Shown here: positions 63,163 to 64,000 of the stretch, in pieces
Layout: every line of letters starts with the position of its first letter
How positions within the stretch are numbered: position 1 is the first letter of the stretch
NCBI GenBank assembly: GCA_964505385.1
Contig: CAZDIA010000003.1
Coordinates: 1-64,000, forward strand
Source of the DNA: SLJN01 sp964505385
GTDB lineage: Bacteria; Bacteroidota; Rhodothermia; Balneolales; Natronogracilivirgulaceae
Length of the DNA: 64,000 bases
Direction: 5' to 3'
The notes under the pieces: generated by a model
What the model saw: the letters and a program-made list of their open reading frames with translations, nothing else
The model's database searches: none
What the model was told of the DNA's origin: nothing
Position numbers and translations under genes: made by a program

Positions 63163-63867
63163 TCAAATGATATTCTTGATTTGATCAACATAATCCTCGT
63201 AATCATCATCTATTATTTCAAATAACCAGTAAAAATCATTATGGATTGATTCTGTAATACCATTAATCACGAACTGGACGGCAAGAACAGCTAAAATCAA
63301 ACCGATCATCCGCACAAGTACTTCCTTGCCGGTATCGCCGAGAAATCTGACGATATGTTTTGCTTTGGTCATCGCAAAATACCCCGCATAGACAATCAAG
63401 AGAATAACCAATATCAGAACAAGACTATGCCAAATAGTGGTAGCATTTGTGGATAAAATCATCACCGTAGTAATTGAACCGGGCCCACTGATAAACGGGA
63501 TCGCAAGCGGCATGATGGCTATTGAGTTCGGCGCTTTATTATACTGCTCCACCGTGTAACTCTCTGAGATTGTTTTGGTTTCTGAGATCATTCGCAGGGA
63601 GATGCTGAATAATATGATCCCTCCTGCTATCTTAAACGCTCCTAGCGTAATCCCCAGAAACTGAAATATCAAGCTGCCCAGCAACGCAAAAGCAATCAAG
63701 ATAGAAAGGCCTACTTTTAATGCCAGCCAGGCAAGTTGTTTTTGGCGCTCAGCCGTCTCTTGAGGAACAACTGACAAAAACAAGAATGTGGCTGTTAATG
63801 GATTGATTATTACAAACATAGCCGATAAAGCCACAGCTGTAAATTCAATTAACTCATAAACGTTCAT
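63163..63867 (-). CDS. MarC-family membrane protein
   Basis: A 234-aa protein starting MNVYELIEFTAVALS with six hydrophobic helices. IINPLTATFLFLSVVP near 21-36 and MPLAIPFISGPGSITTVMIL near 119-138 are the family signatures. MarC proteins are inner-membrane proteins whose transport function is not settled. A longer start upstream has no support. The final 133 bp to the window edge hold no gene. Confidence 0.88.
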   Translation of the reverse strand: MNVYELIEFTAVALSAMFVIINPLTATFLFLSVVPQETAERQKQLAWLALKVGLSILIAFALLGSLIFQFLGITLGAFKIAGGIILFSISLRMISETKTISESYTVEQYNKAPNSIAIMPLAIPFISGPGSITTVMILSTNATTIWHSLVLILVILLIVYAGYFAMTKAKHIVRFLGDTGKEVLVRMIGLILAVLAVQFVINGITESIHNDFYWLFEIIDDDYEDYVDQIKNII

Positions 63868-64000
63868 CGATGTAGTTTCAAAATGGTATTGTGTGGATAA
63901 TGCAAAGCGGGCAACGTCAATATTATAGTCTCTCGTACTACTCAATTATGAATATTTAAAATATATTTTCTCCTTCATAACTTATCTGTTTAACTCCAAT

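Noticed and set aside
1..64000. tRNA, rRNA, CRISPR arrays, prophage or transposase genes
   Set aside because: None was recognised on either strand by eye; a covariance-model scan would be decisive for tRNAs.

Overview
The window looks like a chromosome fragment of a marine or halophilic member of the Balneolaceae or a close Bacteroidota/Rhodothermota relative. The evidence is indirect. Exported proteins are strikingly acidic, many start codons lack a strong Shine-Dalgarno, and secreted TolB-propeller peptidases and amidohydrolases, DoxX, YtxH and DUF2237 proteins are typical of that group. No rRNA, tRNA, CRISPR array, prophage or complete insertion sequence was seen. The only recognisable DNA-binding regulator is a YefM-type antitoxin. 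A 100-N scaffold gap lies inside one gene, and its flanks show it is an assembly artefact.

Layout. 0-9 kb: an ArsA/GET3-like ATPase with a small Cys-Cys-ending partner; NAD metabolism (pncB-pncA, then nadB); a FAD oxidoreductase; a yefM-yoeB toxin-antitoxin pair with a visible operator; and prfB with its programmed frameshift. 9-27 kb: fabF, a DJ-1/PfpI protein, OsmC, YtxH, a DMT transporter, XdhC, two very large exported hydrolases (M14 peptidase; TolB propeller plus amidohydrolase), an SDR, a glycine-zipper protein, an SGNH hydrolase, a sirtuin lacking the usual zinc cysteines, an acyl-CoA dehydrogenase and MsrB. 27-40 kb: a second DMT transporter, a deaminase, envelope proteins, a homocysteine methyltransferase, photolyase plus DUF2256, an esterase, an SDR without the catalytic tyrosine, a quinone-oxidoreductase-like enzyme, an unusual CIA30-deaminase fusion and a peroxiredoxin.

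40-64 kb is richest in cell-wall and peptide scavenging: a GHL10 glycoside hydrolase fused to a muramoyl-alanine amidase, NagA, a secreted PIG-L/GH42 pair, an M81 peptidase, a DgcN-DgcA-like D-glutamate module, a P1 (DmpA-like) peptidase and an S9 peptidase. Together these could degrade peptidoglycan and return GlcNAc-6-P, D-Glu and peptides to central metabolism. That link is inference from co-location, not a demonstrated pathway.

Intergenic DNA is repeat-rich. It holds a roughly 55-bp-arm inverted-repeat family seen twice plus a partial copy, a nested palindrome of about 140 bp, and several long hairpins. At least one gene is too short for routine calling: a 31-residue membrane protein with a near-perfect Shine-Dalgarno. 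Two further stretches look like gene remnants.
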